A DNA stretch of 5,880 nucleotides, taken from assembly GCA_964437735.1 (NCBI GenBank), contig CAYTID010000113.1, positions 1 through 5,880 on the forward strand, in the 5' to 3' direction. Each line of letters opens with the position of its first letter. Positions within the stretch are counted from its first letter, which is position 1. A program made the position numbers and the translations under genes. Positions 1 to 5,880 of the stretch are shown piece by piece. The notes below the pieces were generated by a model. That model did no database searches, had not been told where the DNA came from, and saw only the letters and a program-made list of their open reading frames with translations. Source of the DNA: CAYTID01 sp964437735 (GTDB taxonomy: Bacteria > Bacteroidota > Ignavibacteria > UBA10030 > BY39).

Positions 1-66
1 TCAAAACGTGTCGATTACTTTAACTCACTTTTATCATTAGAGAATGCTTGGATTAACACAGGTTGA
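1..66 (+). CDS. Possible 3' end of a gene entering from the left edge
   Basis: Frame 1 is open from the first base to a TGA at 64-66. It gives 21 residues, beginning SKRVDYFNSL and ending AWINTG. The composition is protein-like, with mixed hydrophobic, charged and aromatic residues, and the other two forward frames stop within about 40 bases. I do not recognise the family. The same frame is open again from 67 to 137 and reads like protein (LLAGLNRCAKKNHL...), so the TGA could be an inactivating mutation in a decaying gene instead of a natural end. The piece is too short to decide whether it is a real gene tail, a relic or chance. Confidence 0.25.
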   Translation, partial: SKRVDYFNSLLSLENAWINTG

Positions 67-99
67 TTGCTCGCCGGATTAAACCGTTGCGCTAAAAAA

Positions 100-123
100 A
101 ATCATCTTGCAACTTTGATGATT
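100..123 (-). terminator. Weak hairpin with T-run on the minus strand
   Basis: AATCATC (100-106) and GATGATT (117-123) form a perfect 7-bp stem around a 10-nt loop. Read on the minus strand, the stem is followed by a run of T (complement of the A-run at 94-100), the layout of an intrinsic terminator. The stem is mostly A-T and no minus-strand gene lies to its right in the window, so a terminator role is doubtful. A second small hairpin, CCTTTA/TAAAGG (132-137 and 143-148), follows directly. Confidence 0.15.
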
Positions 124-164
124 AATGGGCACCTTTAAAAACTAAAGGCATATAAAAAATTTAA

Positions 165-270
165 TCACTGAGGCACTAATATCACTTAGAAACACTAAGG
201 ATTATTTTGTCTTTTCAGTGAAACTTATGACGAAGTCATCCCTTTGGGAGTGTCATAGTGGTGAGTTTTT
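165..270. repeat. Degenerate CACT/AGTG inverted repeat (large hairpin), interrupted
   Basis: The left arm carries four CACT units starting at 166, 174, 183 and 193, several followed by AAG- or GAG-like bases. The right arm carries AGTG at 217, 249 and 257 and ends in GGTGAG plus five T. TCACTGA (165-171) and TCAGTGA (215-221) are exact reverse complements. The arms can pair as a long, imperfect stem. Between AAACTT and AGTGTCATAG lies a block of about 22 nt (227-248) with its own hairpins (ATGAC-gaa-GTCAT and TCCC-ttt-GGGA). Removing it restores regular AGTG spacing. The design resembles dispersed intergenic CACTAAG/CTTAGTG-type hairpin repeats known from many environmental bacteria. Membership of a named family is my inference. 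Confidence 0.5.
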
Positions 271-325
271 AGAGGTTCCCTAATATCTATTCACAAATAC
301 AAAAAAAAATTAACTAACGAATACC

Positions 326-658
326 ATGAACTGGGAAAAAGAATTAAATTGCGCAATTACGGTTTGCGATACCAAAGGCATTGTCCTTTCAATGAATGAA
401 AAATCAATTGAAAATTTTGTAAGCGAGGGGGGTGCTGAGCTAATAGGTAAGAATCTGCTTGATTGTCATCCGGAACCCTCACGAAGCAAACTTACTGAAA
501 TGCTTGCTGAGCGACAAGAAAATGTTTATACGATTGAAAAAAACGGGAACAAGAAATTAATTTTTCAAACTCCTTGGTTTGAAAAAGGGATATACAAAGG
601 TTTTGTTGAGTTTTCGCTAGAGATTCCACAAAATATGCCTCACTTCAAACGGACTTAA
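326..658 (+). CDS. Small stand-alone PAS-domain protein
   Basis: This 110-residue protein consists of one PAS-like fold and nothing else. Residues 10-30 fit the first PAS strands and helix (AITVCDTKGIVLSMNEKS, where the D-x-x-G turn and the Asn are typical). Residues 39-60 hold ELIGKNLLDCHPEP followed by SRSKLTEML, and residues 67-100 supply the closing strands. The CHP-x-x-S-x-x-K pattern resembles the PAS domain at the end of DUF438-type proteins. PAS domains bind small ligands or cofactors, or mediate dimerisation. Here no kinase, cyclase or DNA-binding output domain is attached and no signal peptide is seen, so it is probably cytoplasmic and acts through a partner. The ATG at 326 has no Shine-Dalgarno sequence, and its leader is A-rich with TAACTAA at 311-317. 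The next gene starts 2 nt after the stop, suggesting one transcript. The ligand is unknown. Confidence 0.8.
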   Translation: MNWEKELNCAITVCDTKGIVLSMNEKSIENFVSEGGAELIGKNLLDCHPEPSRSKLTEMLAERQENVYTIEKNGNKKLIFQTPWFEKGIYKGFVEFSLEIPQNMPHFKRT

Positions 659-660
659 CC

Positions 661-1131
661 ATGAAACTTATTGCTGTATTATTTTTATTTTCTTTTTATA
701 CTATTGCTCAAGATTCCATACAGAAATTAGATTTAACAGATTTAGAATGGCTTAAAGGAACCTGGATACAAGAGACCAGGGAAAGCAAAACATTCGAAAA
801 TTGGATTTTCATATCAGAGCATACAATCGAAGGGGCCAGTTGTGTAGTTTCGAACGCGAGCAACGATACAATATTTTCTGAAGAACTACGGATTATAAAA
901 ATGGGTGACGAGATTTTTTATATTGCCAAAGTTTCTCATAATGATTATCCGATTCCTTTCAAATTAATTACCAGCCAAAGCCAAACCCTAATCTTTGAAA
1001 ACCGTAATCACGATTTCCCACAAAAAATAACTTACAGTCTGATAAATAATGATTCACTAACGGCTGCCATTGAAGGATCGGAAAATAATCAGTTTAAGAG
1101 AATAGTGTTTCAGTATAAAAAATTAAATTAG
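661..1131 (+). CDS. Secreted DUF6265-like protein
   Basis: This 156-residue protein has a Sec signal peptide: Lys2, a hydrophobic core at residues 3-15, and a likely signal peptidase I site after TIA (residues 14-16) that leaves Gln17 first. The mature part carries the marks I associate with DUF6265: LEWLKGTW at residues 28-35, and ENRNHDFPQKITY at 113-125, where the N-H-D-F-P core is the most conserved feature. The strand-rich middle suggests a small lipocalin-like barrel, which is family-level inference. No catalytic role is established for the family. The protein should sit in the periplasm or outside the cell. Its ATG follows the PAS gene by 2 nt with no clear ribosome-binding site, so translation may be coupled. 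No terminator is visible after its TAG stop. Confidence 0.75.
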   Translation: MKLIAVLFLFSFYTIAQDSIQKLDLTDLEWLKGTWIQETRESKTFENWIFISEHTIEGASCVVSNASNDTIFSEELRIIKMGDEIFYIAKVSHNDYPIPFKLITSQSQTLIFENRNHDFPQKITYSLINNDSLTAAIEGSENNQFKRIVFQYKKLN

Positions 1132-1220
1132 ATAACGAGAATGAATTTACTGAAGCTTTTAAATTATCAGCGTAAAGATATAAAAAACCGGTGATTAAAT
1201 ATTTGTTTGAAATAAATTAA

Positions 1221-1421
1221 TCTTCGTCGTTTGTTAATCCCAGAGCCATAGATGTTCCTAAAGGTTAAACTCTCCGCGTTAAGGATGCAAATTTATACGC
1301 AGGTGCCGGATTTATTGTAATTATTTGCGGAAACCTGATGTTGATGCCAGGTTTACCAAAAATACCCGCTCCGGTAAATATGAATGTCGATATTAATGGA
1401 AAAATTACAGGACTATTCTAA
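1221..1421 (+). pseudogene. fhs: 3' relic of formate-tetrahydrofolate ligase
   Basis: The frame starting at 1221 reads SSSFVNPRAIDVPKG, then a TAA at 1266-1268, then TLRVKDANLYAGAGFIV, GNLMLMPGLPKIPAP (1329-1373), VNMNVDINGKITGLF and a natural TAA at 1419-1421. AGAGF, MPGLPKIPA, a D-x-NG-x-I turn and the terminal GLF form the well-known C-terminus of formate-tetrahydrofolate ligase, the enzyme that makes 10-formyl-THF from formate, THF and ATP. The full enzyme is about 550 residues and only about 60 codons remain. The internal TAA stands where the family usually has Phe in a G-F-T stretch. Upstream, the same frame stops at 1218-1220 and 1173-1175, and the ATP- and formate-binding parts are absent. 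There is no start signal, so it is not expected to make enzyme. The flanks, 1132-1220 and 1422-1508, are AT-rich and hold no recognisable gene. Confidence 0.85.
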
Positions 1422-1492
1422 TTGAGAAAATAATATTGTATATTGCATCATTAAATTATCAATTTTATTCATATCTAAATCATTTTAAAAAA

Positions 1493-1505
1493 ATTAGTAA
1501 CTAAT
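1493..1505. promoter_or_regulatory. Palindrome just upstream of the receptor start codon
   Basis: ATTAGT-A-ACTAAT is a perfect 13-nt odd palindrome that ends 3 nt before the ATG at 1509. It occupies the place where a Shine-Dalgarno sequence would be, and none is present. It could be a small operator or a structure affecting initiation. In DNA this AT-rich it may also be chance. I could not identify a convincing promoter further upstream in 1422-1492. Confidence 0.25.
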
Positions 1506-1508
1506 CAA

Positions 1509-3662
1509 ATGTTAAAATTTCTTACTTCCATACTATTAATTATTTTTTCAATATCTTTAATGTTTTCTCAAACCGATAGCGTTCGTTATGAATTAAAACC
1601 GGTCATTGTTACGGCTACGAGAATTTCTGAATCATGGCTCAAAGTTCCACTCGCAACAAGCGTGATTGAATCGAAAGATTTAAGACGGTTTCGTGGTTAC
1701 GGATTAGATGAAGCCATATCAAATATTCCCGGGGTAATGGTTCAATCACGTTATGGTAATCAGGATGTTCGGCTGACAATTCGTGGTTTTGGAGCGCGCG
1801 GTGCAGGAGAGAGGTCGAATGCCGGAACATCTAGAGGAATCAGGGTATTGGTCGACGGGTTCCCGGAAACCGAACCTGACGGCAGAACATCTTTCGATTT
1901 TATTGAATTATCTTCCGCCGATAAAATTGAAGTCATTAGATCAAATGCTTCCGCATTATGGGGAAATGCATCGGGCGGAGTTATAAATATTTTATCCAAA
2001 ACATCTTTTAACAGACCATTTATAAATATTCAATCATCAGTTGGAAGTTTCGGATACCGAAAAGAACTTTTGAACGCAGGGGCGTTTGTTGGCGATGGGA
2101 AATTATTTTTAACACTTAGTAATACAAATTTTGATGGATGGCGGGATCATTCAGCAAGTTCTCGTGCTTTGATACACACCGGATTATTCTCACCTATCGG
2201 CGAAAGAACTACACTTGGGATTTACCTCACTGCAACGGGAAATTATTTTAGGATTCCGGGTCCTCTAACACAATCTCAATTCGATAACGATCCACGTCAA
2301 GCTCAAAATGATACTTCAAACTATAAACCTACATACGTAGGAAGAGATGAGCGGCGTCATAACCGGCTTGGGAGGATCGCAGTTAAGTTATCACACGAAT
2401 TCAATAATCAGCACGGAATTTCTGCTTCAGCTTTCATAACACCGAAGGTTTTGCAACGTTCGGAAAGAAATACCTTCAGGGACTTCAACCGTTATCATAT
2501 TGGTGGAAATTTTGTTTATCGAAATACCACGGTTATCGGACAAAATTTTAAAAACATGATTTTAACCGGAATTGATGAAGGATATCAGGATGGAGCTATA
2601 TTATTTTATAATCTCGTTAAAGGTCAACGCGGTACAACACTTATGACCAACAAACGTGATGGCGCAAATACTTTTGGAATTTTCGTGCAAAATGAATTAA
2701 CTATCGATGAGCACATCAACATTCTACTTGGTCTGCGTTATGACAATATTACATATTACAGTGACAATTATATCAAACCAAATCTAAATGCATCAAAATC
2801 TTTTAAACAATTTACACCTAAGGCAGGTATATCCTATTTGTTTAATCCAATGCATAGTATTTATGCAAATTTCGGAAGCGGTATCGAGGTTCCGGCAGGA
2901 AATGAAACTGATCCTCCCACATTTCAGGGACAGGATACCGTTACGTCGTTAAATCCTTTATTAGAACCGATTCGGTCAAATACGTGTGAAGTCGGGACAA
3001 AGCAAATTTTAACTCTTGATGATTTAAAAATTTTACAATCAATTACTTATGACATATCATTATATTGGATTGAAATTAAAAATGATATTATTCCGTATCG
3101 TGACGGGCGTTTTTATTTCACCGCAGGGAAAACAAGAAGAATCGGCGCTGAATTCGGTTTTGATGTAGTATTTCGTTCCGGGATTTCAATAAAATCATCG
3201 ATTACTAATTCGAGTAATAAGTATGTTGAGTACTTGATTGATTCAGTTCATTACAATAATCCTGGTAAATTTAATGATCTGGCAAATAATAAAATGGCAG
3301 GAGTTCCTGACCTATTTTATAAAACAAGTGTAAAATATAATCCGATATTTTTTCCCTATTTTTTTGGTGAATTGAATATTCAGGGAGTTTCCGGATTTTT
3401 TGCAGATGACATGAATAAGATTTCAGTCCCAGCTTACAATATATTAAATTTTTCTGTTGGCTTTGATAAAATTACAATTCTGTCCGATCGATTAACAATC
3501 AACGGTTTTATTGGCGTAAATAATTTAATGAATTTAAAATATGCTTCTTCGGTATTTATAAATCCCGACTTAGACCGTATTACTAAGCGTAATCCAATCT
3601 ATCTGGAGCCCGGTTTGCCGAGAAATTTTATAGGAGCTATTTCTTTGAATTGGAATTATTAA
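1509..3662 (+). CDS. TonB-dependent outer-membrane receptor
   Basis: This 717-residue protein is a complete TonB-dependent transporter. Residues 1-20 are a Sec signal peptide (cleavage probably ...MFS|Q). Residues 29-38 (ELKPVIVTATR) match a TonB-box region. The plug spans about 45-163 and includes IPGVMVQSRYGNQDVRLTIR, RGFGARG (92-98), DGFPETEPDG (116-125) and NASGGVINI (153-161). The rest is a 22-strand-type barrel with alternating hydrophobic and aromatic strands, ending ISLNWNY with the aromatic terminus expected for BAM assembly. There is no carboxypeptidase-regulatory-like N-terminal domain and no SusD partner, so it is not a SusC-type glycan importer. The RGFGAR...DGFPET-x-PDG plug fits the siderophore/metal-chelate receptors better, but the ligand is not decided by sequence. 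The ATG has no Shine-Dalgarno sequence and is chosen because it gives the full signal peptide. The M3 peptidase gene starts 58 bp after the stop. Confidence 0.93.
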   Translation: MLKFLTSILLIIFSISLMFSQTDSVRYELKPVIVTATRISESWLKVPLATSVIESKDLRRFRGYGLDEAISNIPGVMVQSRYGNQDVRLTIRGFGARGAGERSNAGTSRGIRVLVDGFPETEPDGRTSFDFIELSSADKIEVIRSNASALWGNASGGVINILSKTSFNRPFINIQSSVGSFGYRKELLNAGAFVGDGKLFLTLSNTNFDGWRDHSASSRALIHTGLFSPIGERTTLGIYLTATGNYFRIPGPLTQSQFDNDPRQAQNDTSNYKPTYVGRDERRHNRLGRIAVKLSHEFNNQHGISASAFITPKVLQRSERNTFRDFNRYHIGGNFVYRNTTVIGQNFKNMILTGIDEGYQDGAILFYNLVKGQRGTTLMTNKRDGANTFGIFVQNELTIDEHINILLGLRYDNITYYSDNYIKPNLNASKSFKQFTPKAGISYLFNPMHSIYANFGSGIEVPAGNETDPPTFQGQDTVTSLNPLLEPIRSNTCEVGTKQILTLDDLKILQSITYDISLYWIEIKNDIIPYRDGRFYFTAGKTRRIGAEFGFDVVFRSGISIKSSITNSSNKYVEYLIDSVHYNNPGKFNDLANNKMAGVPDLFYKTSVKYNPIFFPYFFGELNIQGVSGFFADDMNKISVPAYNILNFSVGFDKITILSDRLTINGFIGVNNLMNLKYASSVFINPDLDRITKRNPIYLEPGLPRNFIGAISLNWNY

Positions 3663-3705
3663 TAAATTTATATCAGTATTTATGTAAAAGATGTTTAACT
3701 AAATC

Positions 3706-3712
3706 AAAGGAG
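3706..3712 (+). promoter_or_regulatory. Ribosome-binding site of the M3 peptidase gene
   Basis: AAAGGAG lies 8 nt before the ATG at 3721, a near-ideal Shine-Dalgarno sequence that supports this start. It is the only clear one in the window, since the other three genes have A/T-rich leaders without it. This suggests that the peptidase is initiated in its own right even if it shares the receptor transcript. Confidence 0.8.
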
Positions 3713-3720
3713 ATAACAAT

Positions 3721-5811
3721 ATGAAAATCCTAATCGTTCTTTTAGCCGTTTGTATGACAGCCCTCTGTCGATCACAGGAAGAAAATCCTTTTTTCAAAGA
3801 ATACGATACCCCTTTTCAAACTCCCCCGTTTAATGATATCAAAGAATCACATTTTTTGCCCGCTTTTTTGGAAGGGATGAAGCAGCAGCAAAGTGAAATT
3901 TCTGCTATAGTAAATTCAAAAGAAAATCCGACATTTAAAAATACGATAGAATCTCTGGAATCATCCGGTTCTCTTTTGACAAAAGTAAGCAGTGTGTTTT
4001 ATAATTTGAATTCCGCTAATACAAATGAAGAAATCCAGAAAATCGCAAAAGAAATCGCTCCACTTTTATCCAAACATAACGACGATATTTATCTGAATGC
4101 TGAATTATTCCAGAGAATAAAATCTGTTTATGAAAACAGAAAAAAATGGAATCTTAATACTGAACAAAACAGGTTATTGGATGAATTTTATAAAGACTTC
4201 GTCAGAGGCGGTGCAAATTTAAATGAGGAAAAGAAAGAAGTATTGCGTAATATTAATGCTGACCTTTCGTTACTGACATTAAATTTCGGTGAAAATTTGT
4301 TGAAGGAGAATAATGTTTTTGAGATGGTGCTAGATAATGTAAAAGACCTTGAAGGATTACCGGATGGAGTAATTTCGGGCGCAGCTGAAACTGCAAAGGC
4401 GCGGGGTAAAGAAGGCAAGTGGATTTTTACATTGCATAAACCGAGTTTTATTCCTTTTTTGCAATATTCTCCAAAACGCGAACTGAGGGAGAAAATTTTT
4501 AAGGCTTACATAAACCGTGGCGATAATAACGATAGTTTAGATAATAAAAATATTATTTCAAAAATCGTAGCACTTAGAATTCAAAAGGGGAATCTTCTGG
4601 GTTATAAAACTCATGCGGACTACGTGCTTGAAAAAAATATGGCAGGTAATTCGGAAAATGTATATAAATTGCTGAATCAGTTATGGGAGCCGGCTCTTCG
4701 CAATGCTAAAAAAGAACTAGAAGATTTACAAGCAATGGTCGATAAGGAAAAAGGGAACTTTAAGCTTGAAGCCTGGGATTGGTGGTATTATGCCGAAAAA
4801 GTTAAAAAAGAAAAATATGCACTTGATGAAGAGATGCTTCGTCCTTATTTTAAGTTAGAAAATGTCAGGGATGGGGCATTTATGGTTGCGAATAAATTAT
4901 TTGGTATAAAGTTCGTTGAAAAAAATGATATACAGAAATATCATCCGGAGGTAACAGTTTTCGAAGTCAAAGAAGCGGATGGCAGGCATATCGGCATTTT
5001 CTATACTGATTATTTCCCGCGAGCGAGTAAACGGGGCGGAGCTTGGATGAGCTCTTTCCGTAAACAATATCGACAGGGGGCAAAAAATTTTACACCGCTT
5101 ATCTGTAACGTCGGGAATTTTTCAAAACCTACCGGTGGAAAACCTTCTTTGATGAGCTTTGATGAAGTAAATACTTTATTTCATGAATTAGGTCATGGAC
5201 TTCATGGATTGCTCTCGAACTCTACATATCACAAACTTACCGGAACCTCGGTACCGAGAGATTTTGTTGAGTTGCCGTCGCAGATTATGGAAAATTGGGC
5301 TTCCGATCCTGAAGTTTTGAAGATGTACGCGAAACATTATGAAACCGGCGAACCGATTCCGGATGAATTGATAGAAAAAATAATTAATGCTCAATTATTC
5401 AATCAGGGATTTGAGACAGTTGAATACCTCGCAGCCTCATTTTTAGATATGGATTTTCATACGTTAACTGAAATATCTGATATTGATGTAAATGAATTTG
5501 AAAAAAATTCATTGAATAAGATAGAATTAATGCCCGAAATTATTTCAAGGTACAGGAGTACTAATTTTCAACATATATTTGCCGGAGGGTATTCAGCCGG
5601 ATATTATAGCTACATTTGGGCGGAGGTACTGGATTCAGACGCTTTTCAAGCTTTTAAGGAAACAAGTTTGTTCGATAAGAAAACTGCTCAGTCATTCCGG
5701 AATAATATTCTGGCAACAGGAGGGACAGACGATCCAATGACACTATATAAAAAATTCCGTGGTGCCGAACCGAAAATCGAACCGCTGTTAAAAAAGCGAG
5801 GGCTGAATTAA
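3721..5811 (+). CDS. dcp: Exported M3 family peptidyl-dipeptidase (Dcp-like)
   Basis: This 696-residue zinc metallopeptidase belongs to MEROPS family M3A (peptidyl-dipeptidase Dcp, oligopeptidase A). These enzymes cleave short peptides inside a closed, mainly helical channel. The zinc site is complete: His488, Glu489 and His492 in FHELGHGLH, and the third ligand Glu517 in FVELPSQIMENW, 29 residues after the first His as in the family. The substrate-binding region HIFAGGYSAGYYSYIWAEV (618-636) keeps the expected His and Tyr residues. The N-terminal helical part begins NPFFKEYDTPFQTPPF (22-37), typical of Dcp. Residues 1-18 look like a Sec signal peptide, probably cleaved before Gln19, so the enzyme should be periplasmic. 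Cys11 and Cys16 do not make a good lipobox. E. coli Dcp is about 680 residues, so this copy is full length. Dcp is favoured over OpdA, but dipeptide release is not proven by sequence. A terminator follows 14 nt after the stop. Confidence 0.93.
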   Translation: MKILIVLLAVCMTALCRSQEENPFFKEYDTPFQTPPFNDIKESHFLPAFLEGMKQQQSEISAIVNSKENPTFKNTIESLESSGSLLTKVSSVFYNLNSANTNEEIQKIAKEIAPLLSKHNDDIYLNAELFQRIKSVYENRKKWNLNTEQNRLLDEFYKDFVRGGANLNEEKKEVLRNINADLSLLTLNFGENLLKENNVFEMVLDNVKDLEGLPDGVISGAAETAKARGKEGKWIFTLHKPSFIPFLQYSPKRELREKIFKAYINRGDNNDSLDNKNIISKIVALRIQKGNLLGYKTHADYVLEKNMAGNSENVYKLLNQLWEPALRNAKKELEDLQAMVDKEKGNFKLEAWDWWYYAEKVKKEKYALDEEMLRPYFKLENVRDGAFMVANKLFGIKFVEKNDIQKYHPEVTVFEVKEADGRHIGIFYTDYFPRASKRGGAWMSSFRKQYRQGAKNFTPLICNVGNFSKPTGGKPSLMSFDEVNTLFHELGHGLHGLLSNSTYHKLTGTSVPRDFVELPSQIMENWASDPEVLKMYAKHYETGEPIPDELIEKIINAQLFNQGFETVEYLAASFLDMDFHTLTEISDIDVNEFEKNSLNKIELMPEIISRYRSTNFQHIFAGGYSAGYYSYIWAEVLDSDAFQAFKETSLFDKKTAQSFRNNILATGGTDDPMTLYKKFRGAEPKIEPLLKKRGLN

Positions 5812-5825
5812 TTAAAATTTTGAAC

Positions 5826-5855
5826 GGGGCTGTCTCAAAAGCCAGCCCCTTTTTT
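5826..5855 (+). terminator. Strong intrinsic terminator after the peptidase gene
   Basis: GGGGCTG (5826-5832) pairs exactly with CAGCCCC (5843-5849) around a 10-nt loop, followed by six T (5850-5855). The G+C-rich stem stands out from the AT-rich surroundings and begins 14 nt after the peptidase stop, as expected for a Rho-independent terminator of that transcript. Confidence 0.92.
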
Positions 5856-5880
5856 ATAATTGGCGACAATATAATATTTA

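Noticed and set aside
61..92. Selenocysteine insertion at TGA 64-66
   Set aside because: Only a weak CGG/CCG hairpin follows and the neighbouring residues match no selenoprotein motif I know. A plain stop or a nonsense mutation is simpler.
165..200. CRISPR-like array made of the CACT units
   Set aside because: The units are only 8-10 nt apart with no spacers of constant length. The second arm is inverted, so this is a hairpin repeat.
1141..1194. 17-codon open frame beginning ATG AAT TTA
   Set aside because: It is too short and Lys/Asn/Leu-rich as expected by chance in AT-rich DNA, with no ribosome-binding site.
1331..1354. Inverted repeat AAACCTG / CAGGTTT as a possible terminator
   Set aside because: It falls in the conserved NLMLMPGL part of the fhs relic and has no T-run after it. 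The codons explain it.
1639..1999. Overlapping open frames on both strands inside the receptor gene
   Set aside because: They lie wholly within the conserved plug-domain coding sequence and show no domain or start signal of their own. They are shadows of the real gene.
4188..4418. Minus-strand open frame of about 76 codons inside the peptidase gene
   Set aside because: It is antisense to conserved M3 coding sequence and has no recognisable protein features. The minus-strand frames at 5188-5394 and 5654-5869 are rejected likewise, and the last also runs through the terminator.
5855..5875. Two TATAAT hexamers (5855-5860 and 5870-5875) as a promoter for a gene beyond the right edge
   Set aside because: No acceptable -35 element lies at 16-18 nt, the first overlaps the terminator T-run, and no gene is visible downstream to support it.

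Overview
The window reads as chromosomal DNA from an AT-rich Gram-negative bacterium, probably of the Bacteroidota/Chlorobiota (Ignavibacteria-like) lineage. This rests on the TonB-dependent outer-membrane receptor, the Sec signal peptides whose predicted cleavage leaves an N-terminal Gln, the lack of a Shine-Dalgarno sequence before three of four genes, and the DUF6265-type secreted protein. The lineage is inferred from style and not proven. All four intact genes are on the + strand.

Layout. Positions 1-325 hold no intact gene. They contain a short coding-like tail (1-66, open again 67-138 after one TGA), a small hairpin, and a degenerate CACT/AGTG inverted repeat (165-270) that looks interrupted by about 22 bp. 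Positions 326-1131 carry a two-gene unit with a 2-nt gap: a 110-residue PAS-only protein and a 156-residue secreted DUF6265-like protein. Positions 1132-1508 lack an intact gene but hold a clear relic: the last 60 or so codons of formate-tetrahydrofolate ligase (fhs), with an in-frame TAA and nothing recognisable of the rest of that gene. Positions 1509-3662 encode a 717-residue TonB-dependent receptor. After 58 bp, positions 3721-5811 encode an exported M3 family zinc metallopeptidase of the Dcp/oligopeptidase A type. A strong intrinsic terminator (5826-5855) closes the block.

Function. The receptor sits in the outer membrane and imports an unidentified ligand, using energy passed on by TonB. 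The peptidase would trim short peptides in the periplasm. They may share a transcript because no terminator separates them, but a functional link is only an inference. The PAS and DUF6265 genes look co-transcribed, and neither has a known job.

No clearly new multi-gene system is visible. The most rewarding items are the fhs relic, the interrupted inverted repeat, and a heptamer (TAACTAA) shared by three gene leaders.
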